Origin: Polyodon spathula
Taxonomy: Eukaryota; Chordata; Actinopteri; Acipenseriformes; Polyodontidae
NCBI RefSeq assembly: GCF_017654505.1
Contig: NC_054543.1
Location: 26,414,747-26,478,746 of the forward strand
Reading direction: 5' to 3'
Length of the DNA: 64,000 nucleotides
The translations under genes and the position numbers were made by a program. Every line of letters starts with the position of its first letter. The first letter of the stretch is position 1. The notes below the pieces were generated by a model. That model saw nothing but the letters and a program-made list of their open reading frames with translations, had not been told where the DNA came from and made no database searches. Shown here in pieces: positions 19,462-32,155 of the stretch.

Positions 19462-20194
19462 CCATACTGATCTTGTGCCTCTATCGAATTGTCCAATTTT
19501 TCAAAATGGATGTTTGCGCAAATGCCTCTGTCAAGTCCAAATTTAATAAGTGGACTTTTGGAATATGGAAGTCACCATTTTTTGTTTCTTTGCAAGTAAA
19601 GCAGTCGCAGGACTACTCTGGATTTCTGCCTTTCTCTTTCATCAGTGAATACATGCTGTCAACAGACGAGTTTCAGTAGTGATTTACAGTAACGTTGCAG
19701 TACGTATAGAAGAGCTTACCTACGGCGCTGTTAAATTCCTTTTTGTTTACAGTGTGCAGTATTTTAATTTTAGATTATTGCATATAATCACATGACGACA
19801 TCACTGCACAACACTGTGTGCATCGCGAATATTATTACACGCAGGCAAATAGCAGAGCTGTCCTGTTTCGTTAATGTATTTCTCTTGTATGAAATACTAA
19901 TAATTATGGATTAAGAATATTGTAAAAGTCGTAGTATTGAGCTAATTTCACGATTTCCGTGCAGCCCATGAAATCGCGATTTTCACAGGCCCTATTGATA
20001 ACAGTAATTTAAAAATCCAACTGATGCCTATGATTAATATGTTTTAATACATTTTGTGACAAATTTGAAGATATGTTATATGTTTCAATATTAACTAAAT
20101 AGAGTTATTAATCAAATTGATTCATCTTGTTACACAATGCTTTATTAAAATGTTTGGATATACTAAGTCATCTTAAAATAATGTTACAATATTG
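19462..20194. other. Unannotated region with possible hAT-type terminus
   Basis: Mostly unique-looking DNA. At 19941-19994 the minus strand begins AGGGCCTGTGAAAATCGCGA, similar to the ends of fish hAT MITEs. The matching end was not found. No coding gene is recognised. Confidence 0.35.
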
Positions 20195-20640
20195 TAACCG
20201 CCCGTCCCTTATTAGTTAAATAACGAAGATGGGTGCAATTACAGTAGCGTGTTGCTGCCACCACCTTTAACTAACCGGGAAGGTCCGGTACAAACAGATA
20301 CCCTAGATGAGGGTAACAAGGCAAGGCGACGACACAAAGGTTCAAACTCATCAAGCAAGGTTTTTATTGTACAAAAGCTGTAAAAAAAGTATAAGCATAC
20401 AAGTTAATTTATCTGTAATTATAGTGAATATAATTCAGAGAGTTTCAATAAATGTGGGAACACTAGCTGTAACAAAACACTGCAATAATAAAGCTAAATA
20501 AGTAACAATCACCAAGGATGCAACTAAAATAAGTGTACAGAAATCATGTTTCCAAACAAGTGTACCAAAATCATCAAACAAAACCACATACAAAACTCAA
20601 ATAATTTGGCCAGTCTACCAGTTTCAATCTAATTAAAACT
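20195..20640. other. Possible LTR-like remnant
   Basis: The stretch begins TGTAACCGCCCGTCCC and contains a TTTTTATTGTAC patch like those in the other LTRs of the window. No second copy or target duplication is present, so this is only a suggestion. Confidence 0.2.
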
Positions 20641-20689
20641 AGCATATGCAAGCAACTTGACAGCTTCCAAAGCATTCATGTTCCTTTCT

Positions 20690-21010
20690 CTGTTCCATAG
20701 TAACCATGACCCTACCTGCACTCTGTAAGCAGTTATAAGCCAATTTTGAATTTGACCTTAAGGAGAGGCCAAAGGTCATAGTCAGACATTTTTTTGATAT
20801 AGCATATATGGGTTCCTGGATGTGTTCCATAATAACCATGACTCTATCTGCACTTTCTAAGTAATTATAAGCTAGTTTTTGTTTTGACCTTTAGGAGAGG
20901 TCAGAGGTCAAGGGCAAGGACATTTTTGATAGAGCATATATGGGTTCATATATGTATTCTATAGTAACCATGACCCTATCTACACTCTGTAAGGAGTTAA
21001 AAGCTACCAT
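20690..21010. repeat. About 130-bp tandem repeat, 2.4 units
   Basis: The phrase CATAGTAACCATGACCCTA and its variants recur near 20694, 20827 and 20957. Each is followed by TCTGCACTYT...AAGC and a GACCTT-AGGAGAGG block. Units have diverged by perhaps 15-20 percent. Confidence 0.75.
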
Positions 21011-21249
21011 ATATTATTTCCCATAGGCATCCACTACTGTGTGAAGATTCATGAGTCTATAATATTGTACCTTAGATAAACACTGTAATATATGCAAATG
21101 TGCAAATTAACCATAGCTGAAATTTGACTGGCCCGCGGTAGCCATGTTTTTTTGGGGGTTTTTTTTGGGGTTTTTTTGGGGTTTTTTTTTATGTAGCAAC
21201 TTGATAGACAAACTTAACAATAACAAACTTGATAGACAACCTAGCCAAC

Positions 21250-21960
21250 CTAGTATGCAAAGTTTCGCTTCAATCTGCGTAATGGTTTCAGAGAAGACGC
21301 TTGAATATTTTTGACAAATCCAATATGGCCACTGAACGATGTGTCTAATCGACTTCTCTTGAACAAATTCAATATAGGGCATAATAAGGGTAGCCTGTGC
21401 CCAAAGTTTCACATCTCTACCATAAGCAGTTTTGGAGAACAAGATTTTTTTTGCCAAACATGCGACCTATGACCTTCATTTTCATTCTGACACAACCTCC
21501 CAAAGGCCCTGTGTCAAAGTGGTGGATACTGTGCAGGTGCCAGTGATTAAAGAACAGACAGACAATTGTAATCCAAGTGAAAAGGTTTGTTTTATTTATT
21601 TTCAATCGGCATAACGGTTTCAGAGAAGTTATTTGAATATTTCTGACACATTCAATATGGCTGCCAAATTACGTTACAGATTTTCTTCTCGCAAATGTGA
21701 ACATAAGCCATGAGGGGAGTATGTGCACCAAGTTTCAGATCTCTGCTTTAAATGGTTTTGGAAAAGTTGATTTTTTAAATTGGCCAAAATTCTTGAAAAA
21801 ATCCAATATGGTTGTCAAACTATGTGACTTATGACCTTCGTTTCCGCTCCGACACAACCTCCCAAAGACCTCTACCACCAACCCACCATAAGTTTCATGC
21901 ATTTTCGTGCAATGGTTTTAATTTTATGAAACTTTTAAAGGTTTCTCAGCGGAAGGAAAA
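21250..21960. repeat. Dispersed repeat with about 330-bp internal period
   Basis: The block TTCAATCKGCRTAAYGGTTT, with TTTCAGAGAAG and AATCCAATATGGC following, occurs near 21270 and 21602. It occurs again in a separate copy at 34590. Recurrent CTATGTGACYTATGACCTTC and ACACAACCTCCCAAAG blocks belong to the same family. It is non-coding and I do not recognise a named family. Confidence 0.6.
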
Positions 21961-22560
21961 AAATATATAATAACTAGAACTGCCAGACAGTTTTACGGCT
22001 TCCAAGCTCAGTGGCAAGCTATAGCATTGCAGCACAAGTGTCAGCAACAGATTAGTTTTATGGAGCAGTTTCTATTCAAAATACTGCATTAATTAATTAT
22101 CTCATGATGCTTTATAACTTTAAACACCATAGTAACAGTTACCCTATCTACACACTTAAGGCTGGTTCACATTGGGCATACGATTCAGATGGATGCCATG
22201 AATGGATGCAAGGCTGTAGTTCACACTGAGCGATCTCCTTGCATTAGTTAATTCTGATTGGTTTAAAAAAGACAACACTCTTCTCGAGGTTAGGGAAGTC
22301 GTGCACACAGCCGCATTTAACTTATACACTATAACCACCTCTTTTTTATAAACAGCTGATCCAAAATATAAAAAATAATTATTGTGTGATTGACAAAAAA
22401 TGCCACCATTCAGTTTCATGGTAAAATCACTGACATTCGTTCAGACTTTGTTGAGCTGACCTGCTCAATTTAACCAACCAACTTTACTTCGATTGTATTG
22501 ACACAAGCATGAAAATTTTCAAGTAAATCATTTTTAAACTGAACCAGTTTTAAATGTAAA
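21961..22560. other. Unannotated spacer
   Basis: AT-rich DNA. A GGCTGGTTCACATTGGGC phrase at about 22162, half repeated as GTTCACACTGAGCG near 22217, looks like a DNA-transposon end but cannot be placed. Confidence 0.3.
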
Positions 22561-22565
22561 AAGAA

Positions 22566-23240
22566 AGTATAGGCGTCGCACCCATCTTATTTTTTTAAAA
22601 CAACACCATTTTCACATATTTGTATTCTATTGTCACCGGGACAGTTCTTACCAAGTTTGGAGTCTGTTGTTTAAACAGTTTACTGTCAAGAGCAGGTTTG
22701 AATAAAATTTCTGCCAGCCCTTTTGAGATTCAACTATATTGCAGCAACTTCTGCTTCGCAAACTTGAAACGTGTTTAGTTGCTACTGATATATTCCAAAT
22801 TTTAAAGGGTTTTTAAAAAAATGCATCAAACAGCAATTTTGGTTTCAGGTCAACACCATTTTTTAAAAGTCAATTGTATTGATACAGTGTCAAGTAAGAT
22901 TTTTGTGAAGTTTGGAGTTAGTCAAGTAAACTGTGCGAAGTGATGCAGTTTTAAATGTAAGAAATCAGAAAATGTAGGTGTGATGGCCACCTTGTTTTAC
23001 AAAACATCACCATTTTCACATATTTGTATCCCATTGTTACTGGGATGATAACTACCAAGTTTGGAGTTTTTTGGTCAAACGGTTTTCAAACAGCAGCAGT
23101 TTGTTGTTAGGGGCATGTTTCGACAAGATTTGTGGTAGCCATTTTGACATAAAAATTTATCACAGTAACTTCTGCATTGCAAACTTGATGCATTCTTGGA
23201 TGCTGATGATATATGCTAAGTGTCCGATCAATAGCTTCAC
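22566..23240. repeat. About 404-bp tandem repeat, 1.6 units
   Basis: ACCATTTTCACATATTTGTA followed by a CATTGT-AC-GGGA block and ACCAAGTTTGGAGT recurs at 22602 and 23005. A partial related block lies near 22850. Confidence 0.6.
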
Positions 23241-23255
23241 CAGTTCCCAAGAGGA

Positions 23256-23815
23256 AGATTTATCTAAATGCTAGAAGTATCAGAAACAAAATTCTAGAAC
23301 TTGAAGCTACTGCACTAACAAGTAACTATGATGTGATAGGTGTTACTGAAACTTGGTTGTCTGAGAGTGATGGGGACGAATATAATATTTGTGGGTTTAC
23401 ACTGTATAGGAAAGACAGGCAGGACAGAAGAGGAGGAGGGGTAGCGCTATACATAAGAAACAGTCTTGAAGCCCAGGTGTTAAACCTGGACAAAGAAAAT
23501 AAAGCCGAATCAATATTGGTCAGAATAACGGACACAAATTCCAAGGGCATAATAATAGGAGCATGCTATAGACCACCAGATTCAGACGGTGAGCAAAATA
23601 ATCTGTTATACAATGACATTAGAAATGCGTGTAGCAAGGGAGAAGCCATACTAATGGGGGATTTCAACTTCCCCCATATAAAATGGAAAAACCCGGTAGG
23701 TAGCACGAAGGATGAAATAGAAATGATGGAAATGACAAATGATTGCTTCCTAACACAATTTGTCAGGGCACCGACTAGAGGGGAGGCTTTTCAACGAAGA
23801 CAGAATAACTAAAAC
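23256..23815 (+). pseudogene. CR1 ORF2 apurinic-like endonuclease
   Basis: The frame shows the exonuclease-III-like domain. Order: LNARSIRNKI (catalytic Asn), VIGVTETWLSES (catalytic Glu), GGGVALYIRN, GACYRPPDSDGEQ, and GDFNFPHIKW (Asp and Asn). It continues after a shift with ANSDHNMVSF (Asp-His). The domain nicks the target to prime reverse transcription. A deletion near 23790 (GEAFQRRQNN) removes LDLVFSNNED. The domain is otherwise nearly complete. Confidence 0.85.
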
Positions 23816-25453
23816 AGAGGTCAGAGAACCACTGGCAAACTCAGACCACAACATGGTCTCATTTGAAGTGTTTTTTAAAACCCCAAAAATAAAGACTAAA
23901 GCTAAGGTTTACAAGTTTAGAAAAGCAAACTATGAAGGTATGAAACAGAGACTAACAGATAGATGGAGTAAAATAGAGAAAACACCCACAGAAAAAGGAT
24001 GGTTGTTCTTCTAAAATGTAGTACTAGAGGTGCAAAACAATTACATCCCTAAAGCAGACAAATCTAAATGTAAAACTAAATGGCCAAAATGGTTTAATAG
24101 ATCAATTAAAAAAAAATTCAGCGAAAAAAGGCACTTTACAGAGCATTAAAAAAGAACCAAAAAGAAAGTACGCAGAAAGAGTACACAGAACTGCAAACGC
24201 AAGTCAAAAAGGAAGTTAGAAAGGCCAAGAGAGAAATAGAAATGAACATTGCTAAGGGAGCTAAAACCAATTCCAAAATGTTTTTCAAATATTACAACAG
24301 CAAGAGAACATTCAAAGAGGAGGTTAAATGTTTAAGAGATACAAATGGCAAAATCGTAGATGAAGGAAAAAAAAATAGCAAATATATTAAATGATTACTT
24401 TTCACAAGTTTTTACAAAGGAGGATACGGACAACATGCCCCACATGTCATCCAGTTCCTATCCGGTTTTAAATAACTTTAGCATAACCGTGGCAGAAGTG
24501 TTAAAGGGACTAGGAGCTCTTAAAATAAACAAATCCCCTGGCCCGGATGAGATCCTCTCAATAGTACTCAAAGAAATGAAAAAAGTTATCTACAAACCGC
24601 TAACCAAGATCATGCAGCAGTCTCTTGACACAGGGGTGGTACCGACAGACTGGATAATTGCAAACGTAATACCGATCCACAAAAAGGGAAACAAAACTGA
24701 ACCAGGTAACTACAGACCAGTAAGCCTGACTTCTATTATATGCAAACTTATGGAAACTATAATAAGATCCAAATAAGATTGGAGAAGGAATCTATGAAAA
24801 TGACCTAAGAGTTTTTGTTGACTCAGAAATGTCTTCATCTAGACAATGTGGGGAAGCTATAAAAAAGGCCATCACAATGCTTGGATATATTGTAAAAAGT
24901 GTTGAATTTAAATCAAGGTAAGTAACGTTAAAACTCTACAATGCACAATTAGCTGTACAATTAGCAAGACCTCATCTTGAAAATTCAGTTCTGGTCACCT
25001 CACTACAAAAAGGATATTGCTGCTCTAGAAAGAGTGCAAAGAAGAGCGACCAGAATTATTCCAGGTTTAAAAGTCATGTCATATGCAGACAGGCTAAAAT
25101 AATTTAATCTATTCAGTCTTGAACAAAGAAGACTACGCGGCGACTTAATTCAAGTATTCAAAATTCTAAAAGGTATTGACAATGTCGACCCAAGGGACTT
25201 TTTCGACCTGAAAAAAGAAACAAGGACCAGGGGTCACAAATGGAGATTAGACAAAGGGGCATTCATAACAGAAAATAGGAGGCACTTTTTTACACAGAGA
25301 ATCGTGAGGGTCTGGAACCAACTCCCCAGTAATGTTGTTGAAGCTGACACCCTGGGATCCTTCAAGAAGCTGCTTAATAAGCTACTAACAACCAAACGAG
25401 CAAGATGGGCCGAATGGCCTCCTATCGTTTGTAAACTTTCTTATGTTCTTATG
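23256..25453 (+). mobile_element. CR1-clade LINE copy C with endonuclease, RT core deleted
   Basis: The copy starts inside ORF2 at the first endonuclease motif and ends in TTCTTATGTTCTTATG at 25440-25453. It is 5'-truncated at about 23256. An internal deletion of about 575 bp at 24775 joins METIIRSK to the later IGEGIYEN block, removing motif A, motif B and FADD. The C-terminal part shares a small diagnostic deletion (AGCTGCTTAATAAGCTACT) with the fragment at 31906-32155. Confidence 0.88.
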
Positions 25454-25610
25454 TCCCCTTTTATGCTGTCACTTGCTAAACAAGTGCAGCTGTCTCTACA
25501 ATCTTTAGCTGCTAAGTCGAAACCTCAAAATGGAGTGAGGTGACCTGATGGGTACCCAGGGATCAATATTAGATCCCCTGCTCTTCCTAATCTACATTAA
25601 CCTTTTGCAT
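25454..25610 (+). repeat. Shared CR1 3' flank with RT scrap
   Basis: The 155 bp following the CR1 tail (TCCCCTTTTATGCTGTCA..., then a GTACCCAGGGATCA RT motif-B scrap) reappears in reverse complement at 31741-31905, also directly after a CR1 tail. The two are the same composite unit. Confidence 0.75.
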
Positions 25611-26106
25611 TCCTATGTCAGACAATTTTCCCTTTCCCGTCCAATGTTGGACCCTGACCGACATCAAAAAGATGTAAAGCACAGGTCTCTAGTCATTTTT
25701 CCTCTGGAAAAAAGCCAAGAAAACCTTTCAATGGCCAAATGAAACTGAAAAAGGGCATATCTCATAGCCCCATCCACTAGAGATAACATGGACATAAAGG
25801 AGGTAGCTGCCTATGAATCCAGCGCTCAAAGAATATCAGACATTTGCAGACCTTTAAACCAGAACACAACCAAAAAACATTGTCACACACGCACTCTAAG
25901 TAGGGTTGCCACCTTTTCCACAGACCAAGCTCGGACATATTTCTCAGTCAGCCAAGCGCTATCACAACTGCAGCTGTAATACAGGTTTAACACATTACCA
26001 CTAGATCTCGGTATAAATCAACAATCATGCAATATACACAGTATTGTGCTCTTCATATTTCTAGCAATTTCACGGTAGATTAGAGGCTAACATTACCTTT
26101 GACAAG
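25611..26106. other. Unannotated spacer
   Basis: No gene, repeat or element motif seen. Confidence 0.5.
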
Positions 26107-26261
26107 TACAGTACTGTGAAAATGTATTTGCCCTGTCTGATTTTCTGCATTTTTGCATATTTTTGACACTGAATGTTATCAGATCGTCAACCAAAATCTA
26201 ATATTAGATAAAAAGGGATCCTGAGTGAACAAATAACACAACATTTTGATACTTATTTCAT

Positions 26262-26934
<673 letters not shown>

Positions 26935-26944
<10 letters not shown>

Positions 26945-26976
26945 ACATATTATATATATATATATATATATATTAT
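26935..26976. repeat. (CATA)n/(TA)n microsatellite
   Basis: CATA units pass into TA dinucleotides inside the Tc1 copy, at the boundary where the N-terminal half is lost. Confidence 0.85.
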
Positions 26977-27692
26977 TGGCTCAAAGTTTCGATATCTTGT
27001 ACATATCTTTCTCAAGGAAGCCTGTGTTTGAATCAAAACATTGGAGATATTTATAGGTGTTTGACGGCATAACAACTACTTGTTATTGTTTATATTCAAA
27101 TCCATGATTTACTCTTGCATGATGTAATTATGTTCTATATATTGTGACAACATTTTTACTTATATCTTTAAATCTATATTAAATATATAATTACACACAC
27201 ACTCTGTGTATGCCTCGAGAAGGCAGTGTTTAAGATAAAAACCTATGAAATAGTCAGCATGCCCGCAAACAGCCAAGTAAGATCCATTTAGGCCCGTGCC
27301 CAAATTACTTTGAGGACCACTACTCTAGAACCTGTGTGCTGACAACTTCATTCTGATGGAAAGGGACAAAGTTAGTCAGATTTATTTTGGGCAAGGCTGG
27401 CCCAAAGCAGGCCTGATTGTTAACCAAAGTATTCAAATAGCTGACCCTAAGTATTCCTTTTATTGGGTTTATGTTAAGTAGGGGGGCAATAACTTTTTTG
27501 CACCCGAAGATTGCATGTTTGATTACCTTGCACCCCAAACAAATGAAAGAAGCACCAAACTTTGGTGTCATTTTTTCTCTCAGACTCCCTCTATATACTA
27601 CGACAACACACAAAATGAGCTGACCAATTCAATGTGAAAAATGTGCAAAAATGCAGAAAATCAGACTGGGCAAACACCTTCAAGGCATTGTA

Positions 27693-29242
27693 GATGTGGT
27701 GAGGAGTAACCCTGCACTAAATCAATGCAATTTCTGAAGCGACGATCTTGTCTACTGTTTTTTGTTTTTGTTTTGTTTTGTTTTTTTTACAAATAATTTC
27801 TGAGCCTGTAAAGGCTGTTTAAATATTAACAGATGTTATTAATAGTCGTTAAAAACGACGGCACTACTGTCTGTGTGTCTGTAAAGAGACAAAATGAGTC
27901 AATGTACTCAAATTTCATTTGGGTTTTTCAATGTTAATAATGGCTACCGCTAAATATCCAGTGTTTATACATACACACACGCATATGTTTTATATTTAGA
28001 ATGAAAAGGCGGAGTCCATCCTGGTGCAACACATTTATTTGTAATCTGTAAATACAAAATATTGTTATTTTATTTCTTTCTGCAGCGCTACGCATAAACC
28101 TAGTGTTTACTTTCACTTTGGGTCGTTCTGAATGATTATCTCAAATCATTTAGCACCATATTATATTTTCTCAACATACATGAAATTAACTATATGAACG
28201 AGCACAGTACATGGTAAGGCCCAGTTTATCTCTAAACACATAGTAATACAGTTGGATAATTCAGATAAACGGTAAAACATTATCGTTAATATGTCTCACA
28301 AATAAAAGCATTTTACCAAAATTATATTCATGTCAGAATTACCAAAATGAAACCCGTTTATTCATTAACCCTTTCTATACTTCTGTCACGGCCTTGCATT
28401 TCCCCATTCACTTGCATATACTCATACATGTGCTAATTGTAACGTATTTGTGCGGTAGATTTATAAATTTTAAAAACACTACAACGTACAAATAACCGAG
28501 CGAAAATGGTTCTAAACATATTTATACATATTACTGATTAATATATGATGGCCAGCCCACCTGTAATCACATAAAATATTGTTATTTTATTTCTTTCTGC
28601 AGAGCTACGCAATTCCACTGTGTCTAGTGTTTACTTTCACTTTTGGGTCACTGACGCATTAGTGTGAAAGTAAGCGTTTTCTGCCGCCACCCGCTGGCAT
28701 AAAACTGAAACAGCAATCAGTAACTTTCCATTAAAACAAAGAACATACTTTGGCGCTCAATATTTCTAAAATTTTTAAAGGCTATGCCATGGGCGGGAAA
28801 ATGTTTTCATACAGTTCAGCACACACAGTTCCACACATATATGTGGTTTAATTACCATTGTATATTGTAAGTAACCCATATTTTACTGTAAAGGTTATAT
28901 ATTTAATCAAACGCTGATCAATGTAATGTAAAGCATTATTCAAATACTGGAGGCATAGTAGAATGTACAGATCAGTGCTAAACACAGGGCTCAAATTTGC
29001 GAGCTCTGGCTCGCTAGGGGTGACCAAAATTGGTCTCAGTGATCAAATATTAATTTGCATTCGCCATTGACGATTGTGGGAGTGGGCAGGTCAGACACAA
29101 AGTAAGTTAGTTATAGTTAATAAGCCTACATGTTTAAAAAAAAAAAAAAATACATATTTCAGTGCGTGTTCATTGTGTAAATGTCAGTTGACCCTAACTT
29201 ACTATATTTAGTATTACCCAATACTAAAATGTATTAGCAAAA
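27693..29242. other. Unannotated region
   Basis: No protein family recognised. A TTAACCCTTTCTATACTTCT motif at 28367 recalls piggyBac-type ends. ATTGTTATTTTATTTCTTTC occurs twice (28060 and 28580), each followed by TGCAG and CTACGC, showing a duplicated 100-bp segment. A 14-base A run is at 29136. Confidence 0.4.
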
Positions 29243-29264
29243 TTAATATAATTTGACAACTGGT

Positions 29265-29950
29265 AACCTAAATGTTAGTGGTAGAGTTAACAGTGCCATG
29301 GGAAGATGCTGTGGATGAGACACATGAGAGGAAGAAACTTCGGTATGCTCAACTAGCTGCTGAAGCGGAACAGCGAGGATGGAGAGTCCGAGTTTACCCA
29401 GTAGAGGTGGATTGTCGAGGATTTGTGGCACACTCTACAACCCGGTTTCTCAGAGATGTTCAGTGGCCAAGGTGGCCAAACCGGGTTCAGTGGCCAAGAC
29501 TTGTGTCGCACAGTGAAGAACTTATCTGAAGCAGCAGAAAGGAGCAGCAACTGGCCGTGGTTGAGACGGAAAGATTCTGGATGGGGATCTCAAGCACAAT
29601 AGAAAGAAAGCAACGCTGATGTACAGGTAAGTAAGCTGGGCTGAGCTGAGTGGGGGTGATGCTGGGATGCCAGAATCACTGTTGAGCCCTCTTGAGGTGT
29701 CATGGGCTAGCCAACGAAACACTTGAAGACCCCAGAGATGTACCCTACTTAGCTCAATCCAGACGGCTATGCTGATGCGCTGGGGAGACCGCACTGGGTT
29801 GATCCCCGGAGCCAGCATCGCAGCCGTCGTGTGTGCTGATGCACTGGGGAGACAAAATGAACTGATTCCTGGAGCCAGCATTACATTTCAGCAATCAACA
29901 CCAGACAGAAAGATATCTACATCATCAGATGGAAAACAACGCAAATGGAT
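29265..29950 (+). pseudogene. C-terminal fragment of an unplaced fish LINE
   Basis: The frame VELTVPWEDAVDETHERKK, YAQLAAEAEQRGW and YPVEVDCRGFV, then (after a shift) LSEAAERSSNWPWLRRKD, ends at a TAG near 29600. I have seen this pattern at the C-terminus of fish reverse-transcriptase elements; the spaced acidic residues and KLRY suggest a nuclease-like fold. Downstream, a GCTGATGCRCTGGGGAGAC unit of about 67 bp is duplicated (29775 and 29838), as in a LINE 3' UTR. The clade is not certain. Confidence 0.5.
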
Positions 29951-30312
29951 GGAGATGCAGATGGATCACATTAGTTTACTGCAAAGCTACGTCTTAGTTC
30001 AACATCTACTCTCATGTAATGGAAATCAAATCTTGCTAATCGTAATGCTTGTTCAGTTTTCATTGTGTTCATAAAGTTTATTCAAAGTCTGCTGTTGTAT
30101 AATGAACTACTGAAATCAAGTTACTCAATGTCAACATCCATTTGTTTTATTTTTACAACTTGTCTTTATAACCATAGAGTAGTTGCTATTGCCACTGATT
30201 GCAAACACTTTTAGATTTTTTGTTTTGTTTCATATAGCACATTGACAGCATTCATAGGATGTGTACAAAAATGGATATTTACTTTCACATAGCAGAAAAC
30301 AGTGACGTCACT
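29951..30312. other. Unannotated spacer
   Basis: Nothing recognised beyond A/T-rich unique-looking sequence. Confidence 0.45.
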
Positions 30313-31735
<1,423 letters not shown>

Positions 31736-31740
31736 CAAAT

Positions 31741-31905
31741 ACATAAGAAAATGATTAGGAATAGCAGAGGCCCTAACACTGATCCCTGGGTACCCCCCAG
31801 GTTACCTCGCTCCATTTTGAGGTTTCGACATAGCAGTTAAAGATTGTACAGACAGCTGCACTTGTTTACCAAAGGGCCATGCATGACAGCATAAAAGGGG
31901 ACATA
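31741..31905 (-). repeat. Shared CR1 3' flank with RT scrap (second copy)
   Basis: Reverse complement of 25454-25610 with about 10-15 percent differences. It lies next to a CR1 tail in the same relative position. Confidence 0.75.
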
Positions 31906-32155
31906 AGAACATAAGAAAGTTTACAAATGAGAGGAGGCAATTCTGCCCATCTTGCTCGTTTGGTTGTTAGTAGCTTATTAAGCAGCTTCTTGAAGGATCC
32001 CAGGGTGTCAGCTTTAACAACATTACTGAGTTGGTTCCAGACCCTCACGATTCTCTGTGTAAAAAAGTGCCTGCTATTTTCTGTTCTGAATGCCCCTTTG
32101 TCTAATCTCCATTTGTGACCCCTGGTTCTCGTTTCTTTTCTCTGGTCGAAAAAGT
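31906..32155 (-). mobile_element. CR1 3'-end fragment (same subfamily as copy C)
   Basis: It encodes KETRTRGHKWRLDKGAFRTE and VKADTLGSFKKLLNKLL on the minus strand, with the octamer tail at 31901-31913. It carries the same short deletion before the stop as copy C. It ends where another CR1 tail begins. Confidence 0.82.

Noticed and set aside
21140..21192. T-G runs resembling a telomere or G-quadruplex
   Set aside because: Only three G tracts of 4-5 with long T loops; irregular and not in an array, so neither a telomere nor a clear quadruplex.
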